Below the pieces are notes generated by a model that saw only the letters and a program-made list of their open reading frames with translations, ran no database searches and was not told the origin of the DNA. A program made the translations under genes and the position numbers. This document shows positions 1-5,903 of a stretch of DNA of 9,663 nt, piece by piece. Numbering within the stretch: position 1 is the stretch's first letter; each line of letters begins with the position of its first letter. The stretch comes from an uncultured Fibrobacter sp. Its GTDB lineage: Bacteria > Fibrobacterota > Fibrobacteria > Fibrobacterales > Fibrobacteraceae. The DNA lies in assembly GCF_937877005.1 (NCBI RefSeq), contig NZ_CALEFV010000201.1:1-9663 (forward strand), read 5' to 3'.

Positions 1-41
1 CCACTTTCTAATTGTCTACTAAAGATCCTGCTCCTACGAAC

Positions 42-80
42 CTATATGAGACTAGACTCTTCAGAGTCTTAGTCGAATTA
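42..80. repeat. possible third, diverged hairpin module
   Basis: A perfect inverted repeat, GACTCT (55-60) TC AGAGTC (63-68), is extended by ACTA (51-54) pairing with TAGT (70-73) around one unpaired base. It sits at about the same spacing and has the same architecture as the two clear modules at 93-131 and 162-200: AT-rich flank, self-complementary core of 14 nt, AT-rich flank. Its flanks match theirs only weakly. I treat it as a probable decayed or divergent family member, not a certain one. Confidence 0.4.
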
Positions 81-92
81 TCCTCTATGGGG

Positions 93-131
93 ATAACTCA
101 ACTAAGGCTACAAGTAGCCAAGTTTCGTATA
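93..131. repeat. 39-nt hairpin module, copy A
   Basis: The left flank ATAACTCAACTA (93-104) and right flank AAGTTTCGTATA (120-131) are identical to those of copy B. Between them lies a self-complementary core, GGCTAC AA GTAGCC (106-119). AACT in the left flank can also pair with AGTT in the right flank, so the whole unit folds as one imperfect hairpin on either strand. There is no T-run, so it is not a standard intrinsic terminator. It lies downstream of prfB and would be in that transcript's 3' region if transcription continues. Confidence 0.75.
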
Positions 132-161
132 TCGACTTCACTTCGTTCCTACCCAAAGAGC

Positions 162-200
162 ATAACTCAACTAGAGAACTAAAGTTCTAAGTTTCGTATA
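162..200. repeat. 39-nt hairpin module, copy B
   Basis: This copy has the same length and the same 12-nt flanks as copy A (162-173 and 189-200), but a different perfectly self-complementary core, AGAACT AA AGTTCT (175-188). It is bracketed by GAGC (158-161) and GCTC (201-204), which extend the hairpin. Conserved flanks with a stem that changes on both sides indicate that the structure, not the stem sequence, is kept. The function is unknown; it may be a dispersed intergenic repeat family. Confidence 0.75.
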
Positions 201-208
201 GCTCAGGA

Positions 209-224
209 TGACACTTTCGTGTCA
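209..224 (-). other. GAAA-tetraloop hairpin starting at prfB stop
   Basis: On the minus strand the sequence TGACAC GAAA GTGTCA forms a perfect 6-bp stem closed by a GNRA-type loop. Its first three bases are the prfB stop codon TGA (224-222). There is no U-tract after it, so it is not a canonical intrinsic terminator. It could stabilise the mRNA 3' end, or it could be the edge of the repeat block to its left. The adjoining text GTGTCATCCTGAGC resembles the ends of intergenic repeats common in many bacteria; that resemblance is from memory only. Confidence 0.5.
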
Positions 225-1329
225 CTTCTGCCCTTCGCTTGTACTCAGCAGGTACGCGTTGATGAACGGCTTGATTTTACCGTCGAGCACGCCCGCGGTA
301 TCCGAGGTTTCGACGCCGGTGCGCAGGTCCTTTACCAGCTGGTAAGGCTGCAGCACGTAGCTACGGATCTGGCTACCCCATTCGACCTTTTTCTTCTCGG
401 CCATGCGGGCATCGCGCTTGGCTTCTTCTTCCAGGCGGTAATGTTCAGCGACCATGGTCTTGAGCATCTTGTAGCAGGTTTCGCGGTTCTGGATCTGGCT
501 GCGTTCCGTCTGGCAGCTCGCCATGATACCCGTGGGCAAGTGGGTCATGCGCACGGCGGAGTCCGTCTTGTTGATGTACTGGCCACCGGCGCCGCTACTG
601 CGGTAGGTATCCACGCGCACGTCGGCCATGTCCAAATCGAATTCGATGTCCTCGTGTTCCGGATACAGGTACACGGCGGTAAAGCTCGTGTGGCGGCGGG
701 CGTTTGCGTCGAAGGGGCTGATGCGCACCAGGCGGTGCACGCCAATCTCAGAGCGCAATAGTCCGTAAGCGTTTTCGCAAGTGACTTCGATGGTTGCGCT
801 CTTGAGGCCGGCGTCTTCCGCTTCCTGAAAGTCCACCACCTTGAAATCCATCTTTTCGCGTTCAAAGAAATGCGTGTACATGCGGAAGAGCATCAGCGCC
901 CAGTCCTGCGACTCGGTGCCACCTGCGCCCGGGTGAATCGACATCAGGCAGCTGCAGGCATCGTCCGGGCCGTTCAGCATCTTCTTGAATTCCATTTCCT
1001 CGATACGCGCCTTGAGCTCCGCAATATCCGAATCGATGGATGCGGTCAGGTCGGCGGATTCTTCCGCCTTGCTCATTTCGTAGAGTTCGGCAAGGTCGTC
1101 GCAGCTCTGCGAGACTTCTTTCCACGAGTCCAGCAGGGCACGCAGATTACCGATTTTTTTCATCATGGACTGCGCCTTGTCCTGGTCATTCCACAGGTTC
1201 GGGTCGGCGGAGTCCTTTTCCAAAACGTAGAGTTCTTCGGTCTTGGCTTCTAAGTCAAAGATACCCCCAGAGCTTGTCGATGCGCGCACGCAAGTCGATC
1301 AGCCCAGTGTGAGTCGTCTGAAAAGCCAT
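222..1329 (-). CDS. prfB: peptide chain release factor 2 (programmed +1 frameshift)
   Basis: RF2 recognises UGA and UAA stop codons and triggers peptide release on the ribosome. Translation starts at ATG 1329-1327, runs 24 codons to CTT followed by an in-frame TGA (1257-1255), then shifts +1 at 1257 and continues in the second frame to TGA 224-222. This gives a product of 368 residues, close to the 365 of E. coli RF2. Visible hallmarks are the stop-recognition tripeptide SPF (about 204-206), the catalytic GGQ within SSGAGGQ (about 248-250), and the C-terminal GWGSQIRSY-like block (here EWGSQIRSYVL). The residue before GAGGQ is Ser, a common alternative to Thr or Ala. The start overlaps the stop of the upstream SurA-like gene (TAATG), with GGAG about 10 nt upstream at 1343-1340, which implies translational coupling. 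A caller that ignores the shift would start wrongly near 1289. The gene's own stop is also UGA. Confidence 0.97.
1254..1270 (-). promoter_or_regulatory. prfB: prfB +1 frameshift site
   Basis: Read on the minus strand the site is CTGGGGGTATCTTTGAC. It has a Shine-Dalgarno-like GGGGG (1268-1264), a three-base TAT spacer, the CTT slip codon (1260-1258) and the in-frame TGA (1257-1255) followed by C. The core from GGGGG onward is the same as the E. coli prfB site as I remember it. Low RF2 makes the ribosome pause at UGA and slip forward, so RF2 regulates its own synthesis. Frame before the site: codons 1-24, ending KLWGYL. Frame after: DLEAKTEEL. Confidence 0.96.
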
Positions 1330-2339
1330 TACTTGGAAGCTCCGATAGCCTGCGGCGGAGTGTACTTGGCATCGAGGTACTGCACCTTGTAGACCTTTCC
1401 GAGGCCGTCGAGGTAAGCCTTGAGCTGGGCCTGGCGGTCCTGTTCGGCCTGCACACGCAGAATGTAGTCGATCTGGTGCTTGTAGCTTTCGTACTTGCCG
1501 TCGTTGCGTTCTGTGAGCATGAAGATAGCGATGCCGTCCTTATCGGTGTAGGGTTCGGTCATTTCGCCGACCTTGATCTTGTTCACGGCCTTCACGAAGG
1601 CATCACCCTTGGTCTTGGCAACAAACTTGGTCATCACGCCGCCGGTCTTCTTGGCGGACTGATCGTCGCTGTACATGGCGGCGAGCTGGGCGAAGGTAGC
1701 CTTCTTGCTACGCACCTGGGCGGCGAGGCCCTTCAGCATATCCTTGGCGTCCTCGATTTCCTGCTTGGACTTGCCCTTGGTGCTGATCACGATGCGAGCA
1801 CCGCTAATGGAATCGTTCACCTGGACTTTAGACTTGTTCAGCTCCCAGAAGGCTTCCTTCTGCTTTTCGGTCGGATCCTTCGGATACGGGACCTTCTGTT
1901 CGAGAATCTGTTCGCTCTTCAGCTGGTCCTCGATTTTTTCCCTGAACTGGGCCATGGTGGTGTTGGACTTCTTGAGTTCCTTCTGGAAGGCGTCTTCGCT
2001 CGGGAACTGGGCCTTGAACAAAGCCGTCAGGCTGTCCACCTTGCCCTTGGAGACCTTGATACCCATCTTCTTCGCTTCGAGCTTGATGAGTTCCTGGCCC
2101 ACCAGGTTGTCGATCACGGCATAACGGAGCTGAGTCATGGTCTTGTCATCAATCTTCTTGCCGCGGAGCTGCTGTTCGCCGAGCATCTTGGCAAGGCTAT
2201 CGATTTTACCTGCAGAAATACCGACTTTTTCCACACGGATTACATCCATGCTCTTGGAGTTCAACAACTGAGCAGAAGCGATACCGGCGGCCAGAGCGAC
2301 CGTCAGAATACCGCGAGAAACAAATTTAAAAGAACGCAT
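1329..2339 (-). CDS. SurA-like periplasmic chaperone / degenerate parvulin-type PPIase
   Basis: This 336-residue protein has a clear Sec signal peptide: basic start MRSFKFVSRG, a hydrophobic stretch 11-20, and a likely cleavage after ASA at residue 23. It should act in the periplasm. Residues of about 30-150 are helical and charged and match the SurA N-terminal chaperone type. Residues of about 179-278 match a parvulin rotamase domain: ARIVIS, an AQVRSKKATFAQLAAMYSDD-type helix, GG at 233-234, and VGEMTEPY. Both usual parvulin histidines seem to be missing (Ile183 in ARIVIS and Ala271 in GIAIFML), so it may chaperone without catalysing isomerisation. Start 2339 is supported by AAGGA at 2350-2346 and a strong promoter. 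The stop overlaps the prfB start by one base. A role in outer-membrane protein folding is inferred from the family. The exact subfamily (SurA, PpiD-like or PrsA-like) is uncertain. Confidence 0.85.
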   Translation of the reverse strand: MRSFKFVSRGILTVALAAGIASAQLLNSKSMDVIRVEKVGISAGKIDSLAKMLGEQQLRGKKIDDKTMTQLRYAVIDNLVGQELIKLEAKKMGIKVSKGKVDSLTALFKAQFPSEDAFQKELKKSNTTMAQFREKIEDQLKSEQILEQKVPYPKDPTEKQKEAFWELNKSKVQVNDSISGARIVISTKGKSKQEIEDAKDMLKGLAAQVRSKKATFAQLAAMYSDDQSAKKTGGVMTKFVAKTKGDAFVKAVNKIKVGEMTEPYTDKDGIAIFMLTERNDGKYESYKHQIDYILRVQAEQDRQAQLKAYLDGLGKVYKVQYLDAKYTPPQAIGASK

Positions 2340-2369
2340 TTTTATTCCTTTTTAAAAATTTCCGCGCTA

Positions 2370-2398
2370 AATATAGCAAAAGGCGAGTGCCGTGACAA
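2370..2398 (-). promoter_or_regulatory. sigma70-type promoter of the SurA-like/prfB operon
   Basis: On the minus strand there is TTGTCA (2398-2393), a 17-nt spacer, then TATATT (2375-2370). Each hexamer matches the consensus at five of six positions. The expected transcription start is near 2363, giving a short leader of about 24 nt that contains the AAGGA ribosome site. It lies just downstream of the phosphorylase terminator, which fits an independent transcription unit. Confidence 0.75.
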
Positions 2399-2418
2399 AA
2401 GCGCGCAAAGCGAGAAAG

Positions 2419-2438
2419 TGCAAAAACTTGTTTTTGCA
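2419..2438. repeat. perfect 8-bp inverted repeat upstream of SurA-like promoter
   Basis: TGCAAAAA (2419-2426), loop CTTG, TTTTTGCA (2431-2438). It lies between the terminator at 2473-2497 and the -35 at 2393-2398, about 55-75 bases upstream of the expected start. It could be an operator, an UP-like AT-rich element, or a weak hairpin. It has no U-run after a GC-rich stem, so a terminator role is doubtful. Confidence 0.45.
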
Positions 2439-2472
2439 TTTGTGAGCCTAAACCGCAGATGTCCTAGATATC

Positions 2473-2497
2473 AAAAATCCGCCCCAAACGGAGCGGA
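2473..2497 (-). terminator. Rho-independent terminator of the GH94 transcript
   Basis: On the minus strand TCCGCTCC (2497-2490), loop GTTT, GGGGCGGA (2485-2478) forms an 8-bp stem with one G-U pair, followed by five U (2477-2473). It lies 130 nt after the phosphorylase stop and before the next promoter. Confidence 0.8.
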
Positions 2498-2552
2498 CAT
2501 TTCAATATTATTTCTCAAACAAGAAACTCAGAGAGCCTAGCGAGAGAAGGCG

Positions 2553-2595
2553 GCCTTGACCGAAGGCGTATAAGTAATACGACGAGAGTCAAGGC
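2553..2595 (-). other. structured element in the GH94 3' UTR
   Basis: Nested inverted repeats are present: an outer GCCTTGAC (2553-2560) pairs with GTCAAGGC (2588-2595), and an inner CGTAT (2567-2571) pairs with ATACG (2577-2581) around a five-base loop. They are separated by a symmetric 6x6 internal loop (2561-2566 and 2582-2587), purine-rich on the plus strand. It lies 32 nt past the phosphorylase stop and upstream of the terminator. The structure is found by hand; no known RNA family is recognised. Confidence 0.45.
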
Positions 2596-2626
2596 AACGC
2601 ACTATCGCGACGGCTATATGGGTTTC

Positions 2627-5149
2627 TTAACCGAGAGTCACGACGACCTTGTGGGTACCCTTCGTAAAGATCGGGGCCACGTCGGCGTCAATCTTCTTGC
2701 CATCGACGATCATCTCGGCGACACCCTTGCACACGTGCTTCGGGTTCTTCACTTCGATTTCGTAGGTTGCACCGCGGAACTTGCGGGTCACCTTGAAGCC
2801 GTCCCAGGAGCTCGGGATGCACGGATTCACGATGAGGCCCTTGAAGCTTGCGCGGACACCGATGATGAACTGCGTTGCAGCCTGGTAAGTCCAGGAGCTC
2901 GTGCCGGAGAGCCATGCGTTACGGCCCATGCCGAACTGCTTGTGTTCGTCACCGAGAATGTTCTGCGGATAGCAATACGGTTCAGATTCGAACTCGTCGA
3001 GTTTCACGTTCTTGGCAGCCGGGTTAATTTGGCTGTAGTACTGGAATGCCTTGTCGCCACGGCCGAGGATGGTTTCGGCAATCATCACCCACGGGTTAGT
3101 GTGGAGGAAGATACCGCCGTTTTCCTTGGCTCCGGGAGGATAGGTAGAAATGCCACCCACGTTCGGATCAAAGCCACGATAGCCCGGAGTAGAGCTCTTC
3201 ACGCCGTTAGCGGTATTGAGGAGCTTGTTCAGGCTGTCCATGCCCATCTTGGCGCGTTCGCCGGTAGCGATACCGGAAATCACGGACCAGGACTGGCTAT
3301 TGCAGTAAATCTTGCCGTACTTGGCCTTGTTGGTGCCATAGGCGTTGCCCTGCTTGTCGAACCAGCGGATCCACCACTTGCCGTCCCAAGCGCTGTCATT
3401 GAAGGCCTTCTTCACGTCTTCGTACCAGCCCTTGTACATTTCGACGGACTTCTTGTCACCGAGAGCTTCGCAGATGTCCATCATTTCAAGGAGAGCCTTA
3501 GCATAAAGGCCCGTGTTGAAGGAGGATTCTGCACCGAGCGGCAAGTTCATGCAGTCGTTCCAGTCGGCAAAGCCGAGGAGCGGAAGGCCGTGCTTACCGA
3601 GGTGAGTACGGGTAAAGTTGAGCGAACGCTTGAGGTGTTCGAGCACGGTGCCCTTTTCACGCTGAGCGCGCTTCTTGCCGGCTTCGTAGAACGGAACTTC
3701 TTTCTTGAGAAGATCCATCTTGCCGGTTTCCTTGAGGTAGTTTGCAATCGTGAGCACGATCCAGAGGTGGTCATCGCCGTACCAGTCAGCGTAAGCCGGC
3801 TGGCCCTTTTCGTCGAGGACGCCCTTCTTTTCGCGGGAGTCGCCGGCGTTTGCTTCGTTGCCGTTGTCTTCGGCAAGGGCAAGCGGAGCGTACTGGTGCA
3901 TGGCGTTACCTTCGGGGCGCTGCACAGAGAGCAGGTTCAAGGCGAGTTCCAAAGCTTCTTCCGGCATATGGCTCATCACGCCCATCAGGTCCTGGCTGGA
4001 GTCACGGTAACCGATACCGCGGCTGGTGCCGTAGCCCAGCTGGTACAGGGACAGGTAGCGGCTCCAGTTCTTGGTGGTGTGGCACTGACGCGGGTTGTGG
4101 ACGTTCACCATGGAGTTGAACGCTGCATCCGGAGTCTGCACCTGGATCGTAGAGAGGTACTTTTCCCAGAACTTGGCGAGTTCGTCGAAAGCCTTGTCGA
4201 CGTTCTTCAAGTCGCGGTACTTGGCGATTGCCTTAGAGGCAACCTTCAGGCTCTGTTCCTGACCGAGCTGTGTGCAGGTGCGGAAGGTCTTGCCGGCGGC
4301 AATCTTGCCAGCGTGGATCATGAGAGCGGCAATGTTGTCGCCACGGTCGCATTCGCTGTTGGAAAGTTCTTTGTTGGCGAGGCTGAGCGGCGCTGCCCAG
4401 GAGCCCATTTCGTTTGCGCCGAGGAACACGCGGCGGTCGCCATCGAAGCTACCGACCTTGCAGTTTGCAGTCACGTAGTTCACGGCGAAGTCACGCTTCA
4501 TGTAAGCGTACTGTTCGAGCACCACGTGGCCGTCCTTTTCCCAGTGGCCCTTGAGGGTCATGGTCTGCGGCACCCAGTCGGCGTTGGTGAGCTGCTTTTC
4601 AGCTTCGAAGTGGCTGAATTCATAAACCGGGATAATGTCCACTTCCTTGGAAGCCTTGTCGAGGTTCGTGACCTGGATGTCCTGGAGGAGGGTGTTGGAG
4701 CCGGTCGGAACGAAAATCGTCACCTGCGTACGGAGGCCTTCGCATTCGGCGATCCAGCGCATGTAAGAAAGACCCACGTGGCATTCCCACTTCTTCATCT
4801 TGGTGAGAGTCGGAACCACGAACGGAGAGAACACGGTGTAACCCTTGGCGTTCTTCACGCGGATATAGATGGTGCTGGCCTTAAAGTCAGAGCAAGGCAT
4901 CTGGGCGATGTACTTGGTGATACGGTTCAGGGCCGGGTCGCCCTTGCAAACGAGGGTACCGCCAGTCGTATCGACGATACCGCCGAAGTTCAAAGTACCA
5001 ACATAGTTGCACCACTTGATCGGGGTTGCCGGCGTGGTGAGCACGTATTCTTTTGCAGCGTCATCAAAGTAGCCATACTTTGCAGCAGTCTTTGCAGCAA
5101 CTTTCTTGGCAGCTTTCGGGGCGCTCTTCTTGTTCTGTTTTGTAGCCAT
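2627..5149 (-). CDS. GH94 disaccharide phosphorylase (cellobiose-phosphorylase-like)
   Basis: This 840-residue cytoplasmic enzyme has no signal peptide. GH94 enzymes split a beta-linked disaccharide with phosphate, giving alpha-glucose 1-phosphate (or its GlcNAc equivalent) and a free sugar. After a Lys/Ala-rich tail (1-24) the fold opens with YGYFDDAAKEYVLTTP at about 25-40, as family members usually do. Further marks are YRDSSQDLMG (381-390), YGDDHLWIV (457-465), GFADWNDC (526-533), whose second Asp (532) is the likely general acid, KENGGIFLHTNPW (675-687), and WLSGTSSW (746-753) near the phosphate site. Its length fits cellobiose phosphorylase (about 810-830) rather than cellodextrin phosphorylase (about 980). 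Acceptor preference is not certain: the 360-470 region differs from the Cellvibrio-type enzyme as I recall it, and cellobionate, laminaribiose or chitobiose activity cannot be excluded. GGAG at 5158-5155 supports this start. Its product feeds GlgC or phosphoglucomutase. Confidence 0.93.
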   Translation of the reverse strand: MATKQNKKSAPKAAKKVAAKTAAKYGYFDDAAKEYVLTTPATPIKWCNYVGTLNFGGIVDTTGGTLVCKGDPALNRITKYIAQMPCSDFKASTIYIRVKNAKGYTVFSPFVVPTLTKMKKWECHVGLSYMRWIAECEGLRTQVTIFVPTGSNTLLQDIQVTNLDKASKEVDIIPVYEFSHFEAEKQLTNADWVPQTMTLKGHWEKDGHVVLEQYAYMKRDFAVNYVTANCKVGSFDGDRRVFLGANEMGSWAAPLSLANKELSNSECDRGDNIAALMIHAGKIAAGKTFRTCTQLGQEQSLKVASKAIAKYRDLKNVDKAFDELAKFWEKYLSTIQVQTPDAAFNSMVNVHNPRQCHTTKNWSRYLSLYQLGYGTSRGIGYRDSSQDLMGVMSHMPEEALELALNLLSVQRPEGNAMHQYAPLALAEDNGNEANAGDSREKKGVLDEKGQPAYADWYGDDHLWIVLTIANYLKETGKMDLLKKEVPFYEAGKKRAQREKGTVLEHLKRSLNFTRTHLGKHGLPLLGFADWNDCMNLPLGAESSFNTGLYAKALLEMMDICEALGDKKSVEMYKGWYEDVKKAFNDSAWDGKWWIRWFDKQGNAYGTNKAKYGKIYCNSQSWSVISGIATGERAKMGMDSLNKLLNTANGVKSSTPGYRGFDPNVGGISTYPPGAKENGGIFLHTNPWVMIAETILGRGDKAFQYYSQINPAAKNVKLDEFESEPYCYPQNILGDEHKQFGMGRNAWLSGTSSWTYQAATQFIIGVRASFKGLIVNPCIPSSWDGFKVTRKFRGATYEIEVKNPKHVCKGVAEMIVDGKKIDADVAPIFTKGTHKVVVTLG

Positions 5150-5186
5150 TGTTTCTCCGTGAGAGGGGGTTAAAATTTCAAGTGCA

Positions 5187-5215
5187 AATATAGAAAATCA
5201 ATTGATGATTGATAA
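5187..5215 (-). promoter_or_regulatory. probable promoter of the GH94 gene
   Basis: On the minus strand there is TTATCA (5215-5210, four of six to consensus), a 17-nt spacer, and TATATT (5192-5187, five of six). The -10 has the same CTATATT context as the SurA-like and padR promoters. The -35 lies inside the heptad/inverted-repeat block at 5201-5254, so a protein bound there could block polymerase. The leader would be about 30 nt. Confidence 0.55.
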
Positions 5216-5254
5216 TTGATAATGGATGATGGGTAATCATCAATTATCAATCAT
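5201..5254. repeat. heptad direct repeats plus 16-bp inverted repeat
   Basis: Five head-to-tail 7-mers related to ATTGATA run from 5201 to 5235: ATTGATG, ATTGATA, ATTGATA, ATGGATG, ATGGGTA. In addition ATGATTGATAATTGAT (5205-5220) is the exact reverse complement of 5239-5254, an uninterrupted 16-bp inverted repeat with an 18-nt spacer. It starts one base past the padR stop and overlaps the -35 of the phosphorylase promoter. It may be an operator array, an mRNA 3' hairpin for padR, or simply low-complexity AT-rich spacer. Confidence 0.65.
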
Positions 5255-5860
5255 TCAGTCTTTTTTCTGATTAAAATTTTCGAAATCGCGATTACCGAAG
5301 TTGATGTAGAAGTAACCGTCGAGTTTCTTGTTGCGGATGGGGTCGCGCAAAATGCCGATGGCGGCACGCACATACTTGAGTTCCACCAAGATGTGATCGC
5401 GGCTCATGCAGTTGAGGAAAGGGCCTTCGGGATATAGCGTCGGACGCGGTTCTTCGGCAATCATCCTTTCGAGGTTCTCGATTTCCTGCACCAGGCGGCG
5501 TTCATGGACTTCAAGCGTGCGGATGAGTTCCTTGTTCTCGGCACCGTAAAGGAAAGCAAAGCCTAGGGTTCGAGGATCGTCGTTGAAACCGGTCAGGTGC
5601 TTGAGGACTTCCTTGCGAAGCACTTCCCTCCCCTTGTCGGTAATATTGAACACGACGCGTTCCGGACGATTACCATCTTTTTCGGAACGACCGACAATGC
5701 TTCCGTTCTTCTCGAGAGTCGTCAGACGATTGTACACGGTCGACGTGCTCAGGTTGGCCCAGCGGTCCAGTTCCCGGTCGCGAATTTCCGTAATAATATC
5801 GTATCCGCTGCGTTCATGTTCGAGAATCAAGCCCAAGAGTACCAGGTCATATCGATTCAT
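5255..5860 (-). CDS. PadR-family transcriptional regulator
   Basis: This 201-residue protein has an N-terminal winged helix of the PadR type. VLLGLILEHERSGYDI (residues 7-22) is helix 1 with the typical GYDI/GYE turn. STSTVYNRLTTLEKNGSI (about 38-55) is the recognition helix region, and RPERVVFNITDKGREVL is the wing and the start of the dimer helix. Residues of about 90-165 form the long C-terminal helical region of the vir_act_alpha_C type, followed by a short tail rich in aromatic and Asn residues (DGYFYINFGNRDFENFNQKKD region, 179-201). Such proteins are cytoplasmic dimers that usually repress their own gene and a neighbour in response to small aromatic or drug-like ligands; the ligand here is unknown. 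Start 5860 has AAGGAG at 5875-5870. A palindrome on its -10 suggests autoregulation. It lies 105 nt upstream of the phosphorylase on the same strand, so partial cotranscription is possible. Confidence 0.88.
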   Translation of the reverse strand: MNRYDLVLLGLILEHERSGYDIITEIRDRELDRWANLSTSTVYNRLTTLEKNGSIVGRSEKDGNRPERVVFNITDKGREVLRKEVLKHLTGFNDDPRTLGFAFLYGAENKELIRTLEVHERRLVQEIENLERMIAEEPRPTLYPEGPFLNCMSRDHILVELKYVRAAIGILRDPIRNKKLDGYFYINFGNRDFENFNQKKD

Positions 5861-5903
5861 CCAATCCTTCTCCTTAATTCCACCGCATTTTTGCGTTTTA
5901 GAC

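Noticed and set aside
42..200. Intrinsic terminators or a CRISPR array in the left-hand repeat block
   Set aside because: The hairpins lack U-tracts, and there are only two good copies with no spacer/repeat periodicity of CRISPR type. The conserved parts flank a variable palindrome.
219..761. A 180-codon plus-strand frame opposite the end of prfB
   Set aside because: Antisense to the conserved RF2 catalytic region; no motif of its own.
222..1289. prfB starting at the ATG at 1289 as an unshifted gene
   Set aside because: The residues before the shift in that frame are not RF2-like, while the other frame gives a proper RF2 N-terminus joined at the canonical slip site.
1476..2540. A 354-codon plus-strand frame opposite the SurA-like gene
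   Set aside because: Antisense shadow running into the promoter and terminator region, with no domain and no ribosome site.
2618..5173. An 851-codon open frame on the plus strand opposite the GH94 gene
   Set aside because: It mirrors the phosphorylase. Strong codon bias in the sense gene leaves the antisense frame free of stops. Its translation is rich in Val, His and Leu with no recognisable domain, while the minus strand carries clear motifs.
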